A DNA stretch of 6,568 nucleotides from contig DYRX01000244.1 in the NCBI GenBank assembly GCA_020718525.1, positions 1 through 6,568 on the forward strand. The letters are read 5' to 3'. Within the stretch, counting starts at the first letter, position 1; each line of letters opens with the position of its first letter. The position numbers and the translations under genes are program-made. This stretch comes from Victivallis vadensis (lineage in GTDB: Bacteria > Verrucomicrobiota > Lentisphaeria > Victivallales > GWF2-50-93). The notes beneath the pieces are model-generated. The model did no database searches, was not told where the DNA came from, and saw only the letters and a list, made by a program, of their open reading frames with translations. This document shows, piece by piece, positions 4,757-6,568 of the stretch.

Positions 4757-6336
4757 AATGGTTTCTCCATTTCCGCCTTCAATAATCGAAGCACCGCAAT
4801 CCTTGCGATGACATCTAAGTCGTCGCAGTTCTGCGCCCGTTCGGATGCTTTCTCAAGATATGCTATGGCTCGCTCCAGATCAAGTGGCAATCCGTATTTG
4901 TCGGCCAATGTTCCGTGCATTTCCGCAAGCATGACGCAGGATTGCGCATCCCCGGGCTTTTCCACCATCACATTTTCTAGGAAAGAAACGGCTTCCTTCC
5001 CGTGGCCTAGAATGGCCGTTGAAACTGCGAGATCCGCCCTGATGCACGATAAATTTGATTCCTCCATCTTCGGGAAGCGCGCGAGGATCTCCTGGAAAAA
5101 TTCTATTGAAAACTCGGCCGCAAATACATTGTCCAACGCTAGCTCGGACAGAAGAAATCCAAAATCTGAGATCCAATTGCTCAGAAAATCATATCCTTCG
5201 AAGATACCGAGCTTCTCAGAATCGTTGGGATCGTCGAGCGTCTCAGGAAGAAAAGGCTTCAATTCCTCCCAGCATTTTCTCCAGCATAGGAATGCTCTTT
5301 CAAAATGTCGTTTCTCCTTGTATAAATAGCCTGCCCTCATCCAGTTGCTGGCAATCCTGTGCCCTTCTCTGATAGGATTCCCTCTCACGGAAAACTCAGG
5401 CGGAATCTGCTCCGGCAAATCGCCAGGGACTTTTGGAGATTCATTAATACAGCATCTCTTGTATTTCTTTCCACTTCCGCAGGGACACGGAGAGTTTCTG
5501 CCAATTTTTTTCCCTGAAGAGAAGATGCCATATCCTGGAACCAGGTTCAGTATCTTCAGCAGTTCATCGTTATCCTCATTATATTCAAGATAGTGTTTCT
5601 CGTTCTCGTCCCATTGGCAGACGAAAAAATGCATCTTCTTCTCGGTGCTTGTGAATTCAATATGCCATTTCCTTGTTTTCTCCAACACCTCATCGGCTGG
5701 CTTTTTAAATACATCGAGTATCTCTTCCAGCGCCTGAGATTGCGGATCTGCCAGTCCGCGCTCGTAAGCCTTTTCGATGAATGGCAGAGCTTTGTCAGCA
5801 TGAATGTCTGCGGCAGTGCAGACGATGGCGTTCCACAAATTTGAAGGCTTCCTCTCGATGCCTTCCCGCATCAGATAGATGCAGTATTCGGCAAGCTCCT
5901 CAAGCGGAATTTCTCCGTCAAGCGCGAGATTCTCCAGACTATCCAGCGCCGAACATCTGGCAAACTCGTCCAGTGAATTGTCTTCTATGAGCTCCTTGAT
6001 CTCCCCAATCCTGTCATAGCATGATCTTGAGAGCATGTCTTGCATGGCATCAGTGAGAATGTCACCCAAAACATGTTGTAATACGGGATCGTGCAGACGG
6101 CAAAGGCGCAGATATAGTGGGAATGCGTCGCGGCTTCGCATTTCCGCGCAAAGATAGATCGAGTAGAGAAAGAGAGCGTCGCGGGACTCCTTGGTAGTCT
6201 CTTCCAGCTTCGTTTCAATCTCCTTGAGCAAGATTGGCTCCGCTTCCGGCCAGTTTGTGCGGATAAGATCCAGCGCATCATGAGGAACTTTTAAAGTGAA
6301 AGGTCTCAAGGCGTCAATTGCATCTGCTAAGTTCAT
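4750..6336 (-). CDS. DUF1186-like protein with internal SEC-C zinc motif and TPR-like C-terminal half
   Basis: The 528-residue protein has no signal peptide or membrane helix and should be cytoplasmic. Residues about 1-230 are all-helical and resemble DUF1186 (ADAIDAL start, ALFLYSIYLCAEMRSRDAFPLYLRLCRL, HVLGDILTDAMQDMLSR). A linker with HFFVCQWDENEKHYLEY leads to the SEC-C motif IGRNSPCPCGSGKKYKRCC (278-296), whose four Cys (284, 286, 295, 296) match the CxC-x8-CC zinc-binding pattern found at the SecA C-terminus and in many other proteins. Residues about 325-525 form paired helices of TPR style (RAGYLYKEKRHFERAFLCW, then AVSFLENVMVEKPGDAQSCV and ERAIAYLEKASERA). SEC-C usually sits at a protein end, so its central position is notable. 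A role in binding proteins or ribosomes is inferred from SEC-C and TPR generally. The ATG at 6336 has GGAG (6345-6342) five bases upstream. Confidence 0.88.
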   Translation of the reverse strand: MNLADAIDALRPFTLKVPHDALDLIRTNWPEAEPILLKEIETKLEETTKESRDALFLYSIYLCAEMRSRDAFPLYLRLCRLHDPVLQHVLGDILTDAMQDMLSRSCYDRIGEIKELIEDNSLDEFARCSALDSLENLALDGEIPLEELAEYCIYLMREGIERKPSNLWNAIVCTAADIHADKALPFIEKAYERGLADPQSQALEEILDVFKKPADEVLEKTRKWHIEFTSTEKKMHFFVCQWDENEKHYLEYNEDNDELLKILNLVPGYGIFSSGKKIGRNSPCPCGSGKKYKRCCINESPKVPGDLPEQIPPEFSVRGNPIREGHRIASNWMRAGYLYKEKRHFERAFLCWRKCWEELKPFLPETLDDPNDSEKLGIFEGYDFLSNWISDFGFLLSELALDNVFAAEFSIEFFQEILARFPKMEESNLSCIRADLAVSTAILGHGKEAVSFLENVMVEKPGDAQSCVMLAEMHGTLADKYGLPLDLERAIAYLEKASERAQNCDDLDVIARIAVLRLLKAEMEKPLI

Positions 6337-6374
6337 TTCATCTCCATTTGTCAGCTTTACAGGTAGCCTAAAAG

Positions 6375-6403
6375 AGTATAATTGTCATATTCATATTTTT
6401 CCA
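6375..6403 (-). promoter_or_regulatory. Putative promoter of the DUF1186/SEC-C gene
   Basis: On the minus strand TGGAAA (6403-6398) and TATACT (6380-6375) are separated by 17 bases. The -10 is strong and the -35 matches four of six positions. The -10 lies about 38 bases before the start at 6336, leaving a short leader that carries the GGAG site. Confidence 0.4.
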
Positions 6404-6421
6404 GCGGCAATCCGCTTTTTT
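6403..6421 (+). terminator. Intrinsic-terminator-like hairpin on the plus strand
   Basis: AGCGG-caat-CCGCT forms a 5-bp stem with a tetraloop, directly followed by T6 (6416-6421 including the last stem base). The T-run makes it a terminator only for plus-strand transcripts, yet no plus-strand gene lies upstream. Read on the minus strand, the direction of both flanking genes, the stem is followed by GGAAAAA. The stem is short, so chance is possible. Confidence 0.3.
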
Positions 6422-6452
6422 ACATCTTGAAACAACTCTATGAAACAGCCCC

Positions 6453-6566
6453 TTAGACCAGGCCTGCGAGTTTTCTTCCTGTCCAGAGGATGGACATAAG
6501 GGCGAGGAGGCCCAGCCCCATAGCTATCAACTTAAGGCATAATAGTCTTATTATTAGATAATTACG
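6453..6566 (-). CDS. Partial membrane protein, C-terminal end only
   Basis: On the minus strand the frame is open from the right edge to the TAA at 6455-6453, giving 37 residues with no stop. It reads as a hydrophobic helix (LKLIAMGLGLLALMSILW) capped by a basic, short tail (TGRKLAGLV). This fits the last transmembrane segment of an integral membrane protein, or a C-terminal anchor. It is not a PEP-CTERM tail, because the Pro-Glu-Pro and terminal Arg cluster are missing. The start and most of the protein are outside the window, so no family can be given. An internal ATG could also make a tiny peptide, which I consider less likely. Confidence 0.4.
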   Translation of the reverse strand, partial: RNYLIIRLLCLKLIAMGLGLLALMSILWTGRKLAGLV

Positions 6567-6568
6567 GA

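Noticed and set aside
6447..6568. Possible insertion-sequence terminus (GGGGCTGTTTCA on the minus strand)
   Set aside because: It recalls some IS ends, but there is no partner inverted repeat, transposase or target duplication in the window.

Overview
The window looks like chromosomal DNA from a Lentisphaerota (Victivallis-like) or closely related PVC-group bacterium. The main clue is the protein at 491-1246. It has a pseudopilin-type N-terminus (FTLIELLVVIAIIAIL), a Cys/Tyr pattern after the helix, and a C-terminal H-X9-DG box. That family is greatly expanded in Lentisphaerota and Planctomycetota. The placement is inferred from protein style; there is no rRNA or other marker gene here. No tRNA, rRNA, CRISPR array or intact insertion sequence was seen.

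Layout, left to right. (1) Bases 2-361 (+) hold the C-terminal part of a small Cys/His-rich, probably metal-binding protein that enters from beyond the left edge. (2) A 130-bp gap contains two striking palindromes. (3) 491-1246 (+) is the pseudopilin-like H-X9-DG protein. (4) 1246-1295 is a nested hairpin between convergent genes. (5) 1297-3467 (-) is a two-gene operon joined by an ATGA overlap: an animal-type UDP-glucose 6-dehydrogenase (ugd), then a two-helix membrane protein of unknown function. (6) 3468-3913 is an intergenic stretch with the ugd promoter and ribosome binding site, a possible frameshifted gene remnant (3592-3812), and a good sigma-70-like promoter. (7) 3914-4741 (+) is a secreted SGNH/GDSL hydrolase. 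(8) 4750-6336 (-) is a DUF1186-like protein with an internal SEC-C zinc motif and a helical, TPR-like C-terminal half. It converges with the hydrolase gene across an 8-base gap inside an inverted repeat that holds both stop codons. (9) 6453-6566 (-) is the hydrophobic C-terminus of another protein cut by the right edge.

Functional links are modest. Ugd makes UDP-glucuronate for surface polysaccharide, and its coupled membrane partner could act at the envelope, but no glycosyltransferase or flippase lies nearby. The secreted SGNH hydrolase and the pseudopilin-like protein fit a polysaccharide-using, envelope-rich lifestyle. The genes alternate in strand and mostly have their own promoters, so this looks like ordinary chromosome with single-gene units rather than one dedicated system. 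The least explained items are the Ugd-coupled membrane protein, the Cys/His-rich fragment and the frameshifted remnant.
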